The translations under genes and the position numbers were made by a program. 64,000 nucleotides of DNA from positions 26,009-90,008 of the forward strand of contig NZ_BJNT01000018.1 of the NCBI RefSeq assembly GCF_006539825.1, in the 5' to 3' direction. Below the pieces are notes generated by a model. The model ran no database searches. It worked only from the letters and a program-made list of their open reading frames with translations, and was not told the origin of the DNA. This DNA comes from Corynebacterium variabile (GTDB lineage: Bacteria > Actinomycetota > Actinomycetes > Mycobacteriales > Mycobacteriaceae). Each line of letters opens with the position of its first letter. The first letter of the stretch is position 1. This document shows, piece after piece, positions 9,702 through 18,350 of this stretch.

Positions 9702-9774
9702 CGTGTCGAGTTAGCACCGTCACAGGCAGCTTTTACCCCGGTTCGGCTGCCTGTGAAGGTGCTAACTCGACACG
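9702..9774. repeat. long inverted repeat (29-bp arms, 15-nt loop)
   Basis: Arms 9702-9730 and 9746-9774 are complementary over 28 of 29 positions, opening with CGTGTCGAGTTAGCACC. The loop is 9731-9745 (TTTTACCCCGGTTCG). It lies 60 bp after glpK and its end is 10 bp before the TAGACT box of the next gene, so that promoter's -35 position falls in the right arm. There is no T-run after the stem, so a simple intrinsic terminator is not convincing. It could be a REP-like palindrome or a regulatory cruciform. Confidence 0.9.
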
Positions 9775-9798
9775 CGGCTGCGACTAGACTGGGGCAGC

Positions 9799-10455
9799 AT
9801 GAATGACCCCCGCCGAGGTGCAGCGTCCCGGGACAGCCACGTCCGTATCGGGGACGCCGACCGTGATCACGCCATCAACCTGTTGGGCGTGCACTTCGCT
9901 GACGGCCGCCTCAGCATCACCGAATACGACGAGCGGTGCCAGCTCCTCGCCGGTGCAATGACCCGGGCTGAGATTGACCAGCAGTTCCGCGACCTGCCGG
10001 TGCTGCCCGGGTCACCGGCGGACCCGGCGTCCTCCCCTGGAACGGATATGGCGGTGTACTCCGCCGGGGAGATCGCCGAGCAGCACCGGCGTGGGGCGAA
10101 CCCACGGGCCGGGATCATGGCGCTGACCGGCATCTCGCTCGGCGCGGTGGCGGCGGTCATCAACGGGCCGCTGTCGGTGATCCCCGCAGCACTCATCGCT
10201 GTCGTGGCGATCCTGCTGTACGTGATGAAGGTCGGGCCGGCGTCCTGGTACGTCCCGTCCCCGGAGGCGCTGGAGCGGGCGCGGGTGAAGAAAATGCGTC
10301 AGGCACACCAGCTGCAGCTCGAGGAGAAGAAGGCGCAGCGCAAGATCAGGCAGACGGAGATGACCACCGACGCCATCGACATGGCGCACCGCGCGATCGG
10401 TAAGGCCGGCCGCTCAGTGAACAACGGCTGGGAGCAGTGGCGGAAGCGGAAATAG
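9799..10455 (+). CDS. DUF1707 domain membrane protein
   Basis: 218 residues. The N-terminal 16-65 part (RIGDADRDHAINLLGVHFAD through the FRDLPVLP end) is a DUF1707 domain, a small actinobacterial module with DR...A...L..H...G.L...E..ER pattern. Two hydrophobic segments follow at about residues 104-135 (IMALTGISLGAVAAVINGPL and VIPAALIAVVAILLYVM), then a basic, probably coiled C-terminal helix. Function is unknown; DUF1707 proteins often accompany envelope stress sensors. TAGACT at 9785-9790 ends 8 nt before the ATG, so the mRNA is probably leaderless. A second DUF1707-type gene is at 27686. Confidence 0.85.
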   Translation: MNDPRRGAASRDSHVRIGDADRDHAINLLGVHFADGRLSITEYDERCQLLAGAMTRAEIDQQFRDLPVLPGSPADPASSPGTDMAVYSAGEIAEQHRRGANPRAGIMALTGISLGAVAAVINGPLSVIPAALIAVVAILLYVMKVGPASWYVPSPEALERARVKKMRQAHQLQLEEKKAQRKIRQTEMTTDAIDMAHRAIGKAGRSVNNGWEQWRKRK

Positions 10456-10482
10456 CACCCGGAGGAAGACTGCCGACCGGAA

Positions 10483-11676
10483 CTACCCCAGGTTCCGGAA
10501 CTGTTCCAGCACCCCGGCGAACAGGCGCACGCCGACCGGCAGGCAGGCCTCGTCGAAGATGATGTCCGCCTGGTGCAGGTCGGCCTTCTCCCCCTGGCCG
10601 TTCCATGCACCCAGCCGGGCCATCGAGCCCGGCACATGCTCCAGGTACCAGCTGAAGTCTTCGCCGCCGGAGGACTGCGGCGCCTCCTGCAGCGCATGCG
10701 GGTCCATGTCCTTGACTGCCTGGGCCATCAGGGCGGTACAGGCGTCGTCGTTGGTGACCGGTGGGACACCCTTGGTGTGCCGGATCTCCGCGGTCGCCCC
10801 GGTCGGGACGAGCAGCTGCTCGACCAGTTCAGGGAACAGGTCCCCGAGCTGACGCCACACCAGCGGGCTACCGGTACGCAGCGTCCCCAGCAGGGAGACC
10901 TCCTGCGGCATGGCGTTGAACGCCGCGCCGCCGTTGACCGCGCCGAAGGTCAGCACGGTGCCGGTACGCGGATCGACCCGGCGCGACAGCAGCCCGGGCA
11001 GACCGGTGATGAGCAGGCCGGCGGCGTAGATGGCGTCCGCGGTGAGGTGCGGACGGGAGGTGTGCCCGCCCGGACCCTTCACGATGATCTCGACGACATC
11101 GGTCGCCGAGGTGATCGCCCCGGCGCGCACGCCGACCTGTCCGGCACGCAGCTTCGGCTCGGCGTGGACGGCGAAGATGTGGCTCACACCCTGCAGTGCC
11201 CCGGCGCGGATGACGTCGGTCGCCCCACCGTCGAGGACCTCCTCGGCGGGCTGGAAGATGCAGCGCACCCGCTGGTCCAGTCCTTCGGTCCGGTCGTACT
11301 CCGCCAGGGCGCAGGCCAGGGCGAGCACCACAGTGGTGTGGATGTCGTGACCGCAGGCGTGCATGACGCCCGGATTCTTCGACGCGAACTCGAGTCCGGT
11401 GACCTCGGTGACCGGCAGGGCGTCGATGTCGGCGCGGAAGGCCACGGCCGGCTGGTCGGGGTCCCCTCCGATGTCGACGATGAGGCCGGTGCCGGGCAGC
11501 AGCACCGGCTCCAGGCCGACGCCGCGCAGCGTGGCGTCCAGGAACGAGGTGGTCTGCACCTCGTCATGGGACAGCTCGGGGTGGGAGTGGAGGTGGCGGC
11601 GCCAGCCGATGACGTCGTCGTGGTGGTCGACCAACCAGGTGTTGACAGCCGATTGAACGGCGCCGGGGTTACTCAC
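10483..11676 (-). CDS. M20-family amidohydrolase (AmiA/AmiB-like)
   Basis: M20 metallopeptidase/amidohydrolase related to hippurate and N-acyl-amino-acid hydrolases, 397 residues from GTG 11676. Metal-site motifs are seen: [11 protein letters not shown] near the N-terminus, [29 protein letters not shown], and the lid-domain GPGGHTSRP with the late [23 protein letters not shown] stretch lies about 11 nt upstream of the GTG; the longer open frame up to 11739 has no better start. It is divergent from punA-pmmB, an arrangement also found around mycobacterial amiA1/amiB1. The natural substrate cannot be read from sequence. Confidence 0.9.
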   Translation of the reverse strand: MSNPGAVQSAVNTWLVDHHDDVIGWRRHLHSHPELSHDEVQTTSFLDATLRGVGLEPVLLPGTGLIVDIGGDPDQPAVAFRADIDALPVTEVTGLEFASKNPGVMHACGHDIHTTVVLALACALAEYDRTEGLDQRVRCIFQPAEEVLDGGATDVIRAGALQGVSHIFAVHAEPKLRAGQVGVRAGAITSATDVVEIIVKGPGGHTSRPHLTADAIYAAGLLITGLPGLLSRRVDPRTGTVLTFGAVNGGAAFNAMPQEVSLLGTLRTGSPLVWRQLGDLFPELVEQLLVPTGATAEIRHTKGVPPVTNDDACTALMAQAVKDMDPHALQEAPQSSGGEDFSWYLEHVPGSMARLGAWNGQGEKADLHQADIIFDEACLPVGVRLFAGVLEQFRNLG

Positions 11677-11774
11677 GGGTCGTAGGGCTCCTCCACGAGA
11701 CAGACAGTGACCTCTCCACTCTAGTCGCCCGGCCCCCACCGTCCCACTCCCGCCACCGACCTATGCTTGACCAC

Positions 11775-12647
11775 ATGACTGCGTCCCCCCACGGAACTCC
11801 CCACGAAACCCCACAGGAACAAGCACAGGAACTGGCCTCTCAGGCCGCCGCCGCCCTCGCCGACCGCACCGGACGCGAGGCCCATGACATCGCCGTGGTG
11901 CTCGGTTCAGGTTGGCGTCCCGCCGCCGACGTGCTCTGCGGGGCCGAGGGTGCCGGTGGATTCATCGAGTTCCCGATGTCCGATCTGCCCGGCTTCCTGC
12001 CACCGACAGCCGAAGGGCACGGCGGGACCGTCCGCAGCCTGGAGCTGGGAGGACGCCGCGTCCTCGTTCTTCTGGGCCGCACCCACGCCTACGAGGGCCA
12101 CGAACTGTGGCGCACCGTCCACGCCGTGCGCACCGCCGCGGCAGCCGGGGTGGGGACCGTGGTGCTCACCAACGCCGCCGGCGGGCTGACCGAGGGCATG
12201 AGCGTCGGCGAGCCGGTGCTGATCAGCGACCACCTCAACATGACGATGCGCTCCCCGCTGGTCGGCGCGGAGTTCGTCAATATGGTGGACGCTTACGCGC
12301 CGCGGCTGCGGAAGATCGTGAAGGGGCAGAAAGGGCTCAGACCGGGGATGCGTGAGGCGGTGTACGCGATGACGCCCGGCCCGCAGTACGAGACGCCGGC
12401 CGAGATCCACATGTTGCGGACCTGCGGTGCGGGCCTGGTGGGCATGTCGACGGTCTACGAGACCATCGCCGCGCGCGCCGCCGATGTGGAGGTCCTGGGC
12501 ATCTCCCTGGTCACGAACCTGGCCGCCGGGGTGACCGGTGAGCCGCTGAACCATGAGGAGGTGCTGGCCGCAGGTGCGGCCGCCGCCGAAGACATGGGCG
12601 GTCTGCTCGCCGAGCTCGTCTCCTCCGAGGCGGTGACCTCACTGTGA
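11775..12647 (+). CDS. punA: purine nucleoside phosphorylase
   Basis: Trimeric-type purine nucleoside phosphorylase that splits inosine and guanosine with phosphate for purine salvage. The 290 residues contain [12 protein letters not shown] (phosphate loop), the [11 protein letters not shown] segment, [27 protein letters not shown] and [13 protein letters not shown], followed by SLVTNLAAG. The start at ATG 11775 is chosen because TATGCT (11762-11767) ends 7 nt upstream, a leaderless pattern; the ATG at 11763 lies inside that box. The next gene pmmB starts within its stop codon, so the two are coupled. Confidence 0.93.
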   Translation: MTASPHGTPHETPQEQAQELASQAAAALADRTGREAHDIAVVLGSGWRPAADVLCGAEGAGGFIEFPMSDLPGFLPPTAEGHGGTVRSLELGGRRVLVLLGRTHAYEGHELWRTVHAVRTAAAAGVGTVVLTNAAGGLTEGMSVGEPVLISDHLNMTMRSPLVGAEFVNMVDAYAPRLRKIVKGQKGLRPGMREAVYAMTPGPQYETPAEIHMLRTCGAGLVGMSTVYETIAARAADVEVLGISLVTNLAAGVTGEPLNHEEVLAAGAAAAEDMGGLLAELVSSEAVTSL

Positions 12648-14224
12648 TCGCCTTCGGAACCGCGGGCCTGCGCGCCCCCGTCGGCCCCGGTGAGGACCGG
12701 ATGAATGTCTCCACCGTCACCCGGGCCACCGCCGGTGTCGCCGCCTGGCTCAAGGAACAGGGGGTGGAGAACCCGCGCGTCGCGGTCGGATTCGACGCCC
12801 GCTACGGCTCCAACGCCATGGCCCGGGCCGCCGCGGAGACCTTCGCCGGTGCCGGCTGCCAGGTGGTGGTGCTGCCGCTGCCCGCCCCGACCCCGGTGCT
12901 CGCCTGGCTGGTCCGCGACCGCGGCTTCGACGCCGGTGTGCAGATCACCGCCAGCCACAATCCCAAGGCCGACAACGGTTACAAGCTCTACCTCGCCGGC
13001 GGCTCCCAGCTGGTCAGCCCGGCGGACCGGGAGATCGAGGCGTGCATCGCCGCCACCCCTCCTGCTCCGGAGGTGCCCCGCTCCCCTGACGTACACCTGG
13101 ACGTCCACGCCGTCGACGGTTACGTCACCGCGGTGACCGGCCTCGTCGGCTCGGGTGACGGCGCGGTACTGTCCGCCCGCCGGAACCTGCGCGTCCTGTT
13201 CACCCCGCTGCACGGGGTCGGTGGCACGGTGCTCACCGAGGTCTTCCGCGGTGCCGGGTTCACCACCCCGGCCACGGTGGCGTCCCAGCGCTGGCCGGAT
13301 CCGGAGTTCCCCACCGTCTCCTTCCCCAACCCGGAGGAGCCGGGCACCTGCGACGGGCTGCTGGAGACTGCGGCGACGTCCGGCCCGTCGGAGCGTCCTG
13401 ACCTGCTCATCGCCCTGGACCCGGATGCCGACCGCTGCATGCTCGGCATCCCCGACCCCGATGACCCGTGGGGCTACCGTATGCTGCGCGGGGACGAGAC
13501 CGGCCCGCTGCTGGCGCGACGCCTCGTCCCGGTGCACGACAACGATGACCCGGACGCCGGCCCCGCCCCGGTCGTCGCGACGACCTGTGTCTCCTCCGGC
13601 CTGCTCGAACGCATCGCCGCGGCGTCCGGCTGGGACTTCCGGGAGACGCTCACCGGGTTCAAGCACCTGGCCCGCGCCGCCGACGACACCGACGGCGAGC
13701 TGGCCTTCGCCTACGAGGAGGCCATCGGTTCCTGCCCCGCCCCCTCACTGGTCGCGGACAAGGACGGGGTCGCCACCGCACTCGTCGCCGCGGTATGGGC
13801 CGCCGAACTCAAGGCCCAGGGACGCACCCTGCGTGATGAACTCGCCACACTCGACGAGCTCTACGGCACCGTGCGCACCGCCCAGGTGTCGGTGCGCCTC
13901 AGTGGGCCCCAGGCAGCGTCCGCGCTGGTCGCACAGTGGGCGACGGAGCCGCCGGAGGAACTCAGCGGGGATGCGTCGACCACCGTCACCGCGTTGGATC
14001 CGACCGCGGGGAAGGACGCCGGCTTCCGGATCATCTGGAATGACAGACGGGGACTGGACTACCGTGTGGTGGTCCGCCCGTCCGGGACCGAGCCGAAGGC
14101 GAAGCTCTACCTCCAGGTCTCCGGTCCCGTGCCGGGCACTACCCAGGGTGCCGTGTCCGGCACCGCTGTGGAATCCGCACTCGCGGAGCTGACGGCCACC
14201 GTCCGGCGCCTCGCCGGGCAGTGA
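12644..14224 (+). CDS. pmmB: phospho-sugar mutase (phosphomannomutase/phosphopentomutase family, PmmB)
   Basis: Alpha-D-phosphohexomutase family enzyme of 526 residues, starting at GTG 12644 that overlaps the punA stop by 4 nt. Motifs: [20 protein letters not shown] at the N-terminus, the phosphoserine loop [13 protein letters not shown], the metal site [10 protein letters not shown], the sugar loop YEEAIG and the phosphate loop [16 protein letters not shown]. Because it is coupled to purine nucleoside phosphorylase it may act on ribose or deoxyribose phosphate released by PunA, rather than on mannose phosphate; that is inference from context. Mycobacteria show the same deoD-pmmB pair. Confidence 0.92.
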   Translation: MIAFGTAGLRAPVGPGEDRMNVSTVTRATAGVAAWLKEQGVENPRVAVGFDARYGSNAMARAAAETFAGAGCQVVVLPLPAPTPVLAWLVRDRGFDAGVQITASHNPKADNGYKLYLAGGSQLVSPADREIEACIAATPPAPEVPRSPDVHLDVHAVDGYVTAVTGLVGSGDGAVLSARRNLRVLFTPLHGVGGTVLTEVFRGAGFTTPATVASQRWPDPEFPTVSFPNPEEPGTCDGLLETAATSGPSERPDLLIALDPDADRCMLGIPDPDDPWGYRMLRGDETGPLLARRLVPVHDNDDPDAGPAPVVATTCVSSGLLERIAAASGWDFRETLTGFKHLARAADDTDGELAFAYEEAIGSCPAPSLVADKDGVATALVAAVWAAELKAQGRTLRDELATLDELYGTVRTAQVSVRLSGPQAASALVAQWATEPPEELSGDASTTVTALDPTAGKDAGFRIIWNDRRGLDYRVVVRPSGTEPKAKLYLQVSGPVPGTTQGAVSGTAVESALAELTATVRRLAGQ

Positions 14225-14282
14225 CCGTTGCGACCGCTGCGCAATATCAGATCCACCCCGCCCCAGAGACAGGAGACCCCCG

Positions 14283-16142
14283 GTGAACGGAGAGTCCGCG
14301 TCGTCGACCAGCACCACCCACGAGGACCGGGGCGAGGGCTCTGGACATCCCCTGCCGCGGTGGCCGTGGATCCCCTGGATGCCGCTGGCCCTGTCCGTCC
14401 TCGCCGCTGTACTGCTGCGGATCATCGATCCGCCGATGCGGGACCTGCAGGCCGCGTTGGCCCGCGAGTCCGCGCACCGGGCCGGGGTGGGTGTCAGCTA
14501 CTGGTTCGACTGGTTCGGCGGTGTCTCCCCGGGCAGCTACTCGCTCATCGTTCCGACGCTGACCTCCTGGGTCGGTTCCCTGTTCCTGCTGTGCCTGTGC
14601 ACCGTCATCATCTCCGCGCTGGCGTACCCGGTATCCCGCAATGCGACGCACCCCACCCTGCTGACCTGGGCCGTGGCCCTGTCTGCCGTGCTGAACATGT
14701 TCTCCGGCCGGGTCACCTTCGCCACCGGCGCGGCGATCGCGATGCTCGCGGTCTGGGCGTTCCAGCGGAAGCGGCCGGTGACCGGTGCGCTGCTGCTGGT
14801 GGTCTCCGGCCTGGCCAGTGCCCTGGTCCCCGCGTTCGCCGGGATGGTCCTGCTGCCGTTCTTCCTGGTCCGCCGGTACCGCAATGCGCGGATGTGGTGG
14901 GCCCTCGGCGGTGCCGCACTGGGCGTCGCGCTTCCCTACCTGCTCTTCGGCGCACCCGGCCAGCAGCCCTACCCGGTGACCAGTTTCCTCTGGTACCTGG
15001 TCATCGGCATCGGTGCAGTCCTCGCAATGGACAGCCCCGTGGCGACCAACCACGCCCCGGCACGGTGGATCGCCCCACTGGGAATCGTCGTCGCCACCGT
15101 CCTGTTCATCATCCCGACCGGGGTGGGGTCGAACCTGGGCCGGTTCTTCCTGTTCATCCTGCCCTGCGTGGTGCTGTTCTTCTCACTGAAGTCGCCGAAG
15201 GTGCTGGCACTGCTGCTGTCCCCGGCACTGGTCTACGGGCTGTTCTACGCCCTCTACGACCAGGTGTCGGTCACGGACGGCGAGAACCCGGAGACCCTGT
15301 ACGCGCCACTGACCTCGCAGCTCGACGAGCTCGCCGACGACGGCCGGATCGAGAACCACCGCGTCGAACTGGTGGACACCGACACCCACGCCGGCGCCTA
15401 CCTGCTCACCGACTCCGCCCCGCTGGCACGTGGTTGGGAGAACCAGTCCGACATGCGCTACAACTCCGTCTTCTTCGACAAGGACGCCCTGCATGCAGCG
15501 CCCTACCAGGACTGGCTGACGGACAACGCGGTGGCGTACGTAGCGGTGGCCGACAAGCCGATCCTGCAGCAGCGTCCCGAGGCCGAGCTCATCAATGAGG
15601 GCCTGCCGTACCTGAACCGGGTCTGGGGCAATGACGACTGGACCCTCTACGAGGTCGACGAGCCGACCCTGATAGTCCCTTCCCCGCTGCGCCTGCTGGA
15701 GACCACCCCGTCGGAGATGACGGTGGAGGTTCCCGAAGACGCCGTGGGCGAGGAGCACCTGATCCGTATCCGCCCGAACCGGTACCTCACCGCCACGCTG
15801 GTGCCGGGGAGTGCGCCTGCCACTGCGTCGGCTTCCGCGTCGGCTTCCGCGTCGGCCTCCGCAACAGCATCCTCTGGGACGACCACGACCTCCCCGACGA
15901 CGGACGCTGACCCGGTCACCGCCTGCCTGGTTCCGACCGAGGACGAGGACTGGACCACGGTCCGCTTCGACGAACCGGGACGCTACATCCTCACCGGTCA
16001 GTTCAGTGTGTCGAGCATCCTCGAGCCCCTCTCCCCCTCCTGCGAGGACGAGGACGCCGGCGAGACGGGGCAGCCCGGGCATTCTGAGCGTTTTGAGCGT
16101 TCTGAACTCACGGAGCCCACGGAGCCTGCGGCCAGGGACTGA
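14283..16142 (+). CDS. polytopic membrane protein with extracytoplasmic C-terminal domain
   Basis: A 619-residue protein starting at GTG 14283 with AGGAG 8 nt upstream. About nine to ten hydrophobic segments lie between residues 30 and 330, and the first long loop contains FDWFGGVSPGSYSLIVP, a pattern found in actinobacterial multi-pass proteins that look like GT-C glycosyltransferases. No catalytic residues can be assigned. The C-terminal 290 residues are soluble, with a stretch of alternating Ala and Ser (residues about 515-530) followed by a Thr-rich linker and a last domain containing two cysteines. It follows pmmB by 58 bp and converges on upp. A role in envelope glycan assembly is a guess from topology and the sugar-phosphate mutase neighbour. 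Confidence 0.8.
   Translation: MNGESASSTSTTHEDRGEGSGHPLPRWPWIPWMPLALSVLAAVLLRIIDPPMRDLQAALARESAHRAGVGVSYWFDWFGGVSPGSYSLIVPTLTSWVGSLFLLCLCTVIISALAYPVSRNATHPTLLTWAVALSAVLNMFSGRVTFATGAAIAMLAVWAFQRKRPVTGALLLVVSGLASALVPAFAGMVLLPFFLVRRYRNARMWWALGGAALGVALPYLLFGAPGQQPYPVTSFLWYLVIGIGAVLAMDSPVATNHAPARWIAPLGIVVATVLFIIPTGVGSNLGRFFLFILPCVVLFFSLKSPKVLALLLSPALVYGLFYALYDQVSVTDGENPETLYAPLTSQLDELADDGRIENHRVELVDTDTHAGAYLLTDSAPLARGWENQSDMRYNSVFFDKDALHAAPYQDWLTDNAVAYVAVADKPILQQRPEAELINEGLPYLNRVWGNDDWTLYEVDEPTLIVPSPLRLLETTPSEMTVEVPEDAVGEEHLIRIRPNRYLTATLVPGSAPATASASASASASASATASSGTTTTSPTTDADPVTACLVPTEDEDWTTVRFDEPGRYILTGQFSVSSILEPLSPSCEDEDAGETGQPGHSERFERSELTEPTEPAARD
15825..15860 (+). repeat. 12-bp tandem repeat, three copies, coding Ala-Ser repeats
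   Basis: GCGTCGGCTTCC is repeated at 15825, 15837 and 15849, the last copy with one change. It encodes alternating Ala and Ser in a linker of the membrane protein at 14283-16142. The unit is a multiple of three, so copy-number change would alter linker length without breaking the frame. Confidence 0.9.
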
Positions 16143-16148
16143 CCGGGC

Positions 16149-16796
16149 CTACAGCTCGTCGAGGTCGATGTTGCGCGGCCCGTAGAGCCGGTCGCCCGCG
16201 TCGCCCAGACCCGGGACGATGTAGGCGTCCTCGTTGAGACCCGGGTCGATCGTCGCGGTGATCAGGCGTCCGACCGGCAGTCCGGAATCACGGACCGTCT
16301 CCACACCCGGCACCGCCGAGACCATGCACACCACGGTGATGTCCGTGGCGCCACGGCCGGCCAGCAACCGCAGCGCATGGATCAGCGAGCCGCCGGTGGC
16401 GAGCATCGGATCCACCAGGAACACGGTGTGTCCGGTGAGGTCCTCCGGCAGCGCCTCAAGGTACGGCACCGGCTCGTGGGTCTTCTCGTCGCGCGCCATG
16501 CCGATGAAGCCGACCTGGGCGTCCGGAATCATCGACAGTGCCGGATCGACCATGCCGAGCCCGGCGCGGATGATCGGCACGATGATCGGCGGATCCTGCA
16601 GGCGGCGTCCTTCCGCAACGGCCACCGGGGTCGTCACGTCGAACGTCTCGACCGGCAGGTTCCGGGACGCCTCGTAGATGAGCATCATCCCCAGGTCAGC
16701 GAGCGCCGCGCGGAAGGCGGCGTTGTCGGTCCGGGCGTCCCGCATGATCGTCAGCCGTGAGGCGACGAGCGGATGGTTTACCTCGACAATCTCCAT
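16149..16796 (-). CDS. upp: uracil phosphoribosyltransferase
   Basis: Pyrimidine salvage enzyme that makes UMP from uracil and PRPP. The 215 residues include [15 protein letters not shown] at the N-terminus, [14 protein letters not shown], the PRPP loop [18 protein letters not shown] and the C-terminal GDAGDRLYG uracil site. The start is ATG 16796, because a TATTTT box (minus strand, 16804-16809) ends 7 nt before it; the frame opening at 16850 is not needed. It converges with the membrane protein gene with only 6 bp between the stops and no clear terminator. Confidence 0.95.
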   Translation of the reverse strand: MEIVEVNHPLVASRLTIMRDARTDNAAFRAALADLGMMLIYEASRNLPVETFDVTTPVAVAEGRRLQDPPIIVPIIRAGLGMVDPALSMIPDAQVGFIGMARDEKTHEPVPYLEALPEDLTGHTVFLVDPMLATGGSLIHALRLLAGRGATDITVVCMVSAVPGVETVRDSGLPVGRLITATIDPGLNEDAYIVPGLGDAGDRLYGPRNIDLDEL

Positions 16797-16858
16797 GCAT
16801 TCCAAAATACTTGGCCGGGCGGGGAACCACAGCACCGCCACCGGAGTCAAACAATGTC

Positions 16859-17164
16859 ATGACCGGAATCACAGCTGAACCTGCCGCACTGACCACCGTC
16901 GCCGACCACGCCGCACAGACCGCCGGACGTCTCTCCGCCGGGGCCGATCCAGGCGAGGGACCACCGGTGTTCGCCCTCCCCCAGGCATCCCGGTTCCTCG
17001 CCGCGCTCACCGCCGCCCGTACACGGCAGGCCGCTGCCGCGACAGACTTCGCCCGCTTCTACGCGGACGCCGGCACCTCCCTCACCGCTCTCGCCGGAAC
17101 CCTGACCAGCCAGGAGGACGCCGCCGCCGGCAGCTTCGGAGCCTTCACCGGAGGTCCGTCATGA
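16859..17164 (+). CDS. small EspC/WXG100-like protein, possible type VII secretion partner
   Basis: A 101-residue Ala-rich protein (ATG 16859) that looks all-helical: a first helix LTTVADHAAQTAGRL, then FARFYADAGTSLTALAGTL and QEDAAAGSFGAF. This layout resembles the DUF2580/EspC family of small helical proteins linked to type VII secretion. It has no WxG motif and no signal peptide. Its stop codon overlaps the start of the NlpC/P60 gene by 4 nt (ATGA), so the two products are probably made together. No ESX machinery gene is in this window; the link to type VII secretion is inference. Confidence 0.6.
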   Translation: MTGITAEPAALTTVADHAAQTAGRLSAGADPGEGPPVFALPQASRFLAALTAARTRQAAAATDFARFYADAGTSLTALAGTLTSQEDAAAGSFGAFTGGPS

Positions 17165-18126
17165 TCCCGGACCTCACCGCCCTGGTCTCCCCGGTCGCCC
17201 AGCTCATCCCCGCCGCGGCCGCCCCTGGCATCCACCCGCTCACCACCCTGCTGGGGGACGCCGGCCTCGGCGACGCACTGTCCGGGCTCCCCGCCCTGGC
17301 GGAGTCCGCGGTGACGGGGACTGCGGGCACCGCAGTCGTCTCCACGCTGGCCGACGCCGGACAGCAGGCGGTGGAACTGCTGCAACTCTCCGGCGACCTG
17401 GAGATCCTGGCCGAGGAGGCTGTCGCGGCGGTGACCCGGGCGGCCGACGACATCACCGTCATCGCCGGGCAGTGCGCCCGGGAGGTCGTCGCGCTGCTCA
17501 TGGTCTCTCCGCTGAACCCGACGACCGGGGCCGCCGCCGCACAGATCGGGTGGGAACACCTGGGCCGGGCCGCGGAGCGGCTCACCGTGCTGGAGTCCGA
17601 GCTGGACGGGCTGGCGTCGCAGGTGGAGGTGGTGGACGCCGCGTCCCCGGTCGCCCCTGCCTCGCCCTCGGCACTGTCCGGTGCACCGGAATCGTCTGCC
17701 GCGGCTGACCCCGCGTCCGGCGCCGGAACGTCAACGGTGGCGGATCCCGGGGACACCGGTGACGTTGTCGGTGCGCCCACCCCGGAAGCCGCCGCCGCGG
17801 TGGAGGCAGCGAAGACGGCCCTGGGCACCCCGTATTCCTGGGGAGGGACCGTACCCGGCCAAGGCCTCGACTGCTCGGGGTTGACCCAGTGGGCCTACGG
17901 CCAGGCCGGTGTGGACATCCCCCGGACCGCCAACGCACAGGCCGTCGGGCCACAGGTGCCGATGGACGAGCTCGCACCCGGTGATCTGGCGGTGTGGGAC
18001 GGCCATGTCGCCATGGTCACCGGCGACGGCATGATGATCGAGGCCGGTGACCCGGTGCAGATGTCGCCGGTACGTACAGAGAACATCGGTATGGGCTTCC
18101 ACGGGTTCTACCGGCCCACCGGATAG
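17161..18126 (+). CDS. NlpC/P60 cell-wall hydrolase with helical N-terminal half
   Basis: 321 residues. The C-terminal third (from about residue 205) is an NlpC/P60 domain: GTPYSWGGTVPGQGLDCSG carries the catalytic Cys at about residue 238, followed by WAYGQAGVDIPRTANAQ and DLAVWDGHVAMVTGDG with the catalytic His. Such domains cut the D-Glu-diaminopimelate bond of peptidoglycan peptides. The first 165 residues are long hydrophobic and alanine-rich helices, followed by a low-complexity linker. No Sec signal peptide is visible, so export would need another route, perhaps with the small helical partner encoded just upstream. Confidence 0.85.
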   Translation: MIPDLTALVSPVAQLIPAAAAPGIHPLTTLLGDAGLGDALSGLPALAESAVTGTAGTAVVSTLADAGQQAVELLQLSGDLEILAEEAVAAVTRAADDITVIAGQCAREVVALLMVSPLNPTTGAAAAQIGWEHLGRAAERLTVLESELDGLASQVEVVDAASPVAPASPSALSGAPESSAAADPASGAGTSTVADPGDTGDVVGAPTPEAAAAVEAAKTALGTPYSWGGTVPGQGLDCSGLTQWAYGQAGVDIPRTANAQAVGPQVPMDELAPGDLAVWDGHVAMVTGDGMMIEAGDPVQMSPVRTENIGMGFHGFYRPTG

Positions 18127-18132
18127 GAGAAG

Positions 18133-18339
18133 ATGATGCAGAACCGTTCCGGACTCGCCCGGATCACCTCCACCCCGCCCGACCCCGGCTACCACGCCGG
18201 CCAGTTCCTCGGTGCTCCCCCTCCGACGGTGCCCGCGGTGCTGGACCGCAGCCTGTTCAGTCCTGCTCACGGGGTCGTCCCCGGACCTGCCGACACATCG
18301 GGGGCACAGTCCGTCACGCCACCGCGCTCCGCCCGCTAG
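18133..18339 (+). CDS. small proline-rich hypothetical protein
   Basis: A 68-codon frame 6 bp after the NlpC/P60 gene, with AGGAGA 3-4 nt before the ATG. The product (MMQNRSGLARITSTPPDPGY at its start) is proline-rich with no recognisable domain. Strong ribosome-binding site and spacing support a real third gene of the operon, but the composition gives no independent support. The stop codon TAG forms the first bases of the TAGAAT -10 box of the next gene. Confidence 0.5.
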   Translation: MMQNRSGLARITSTPPDPGYHAGQFLGAPPPTVPAVLDRSLFSPAHGVVPGPADTSGAQSVTPPRSAR

Positions 18340-18350
18340 AATTGCCGACC

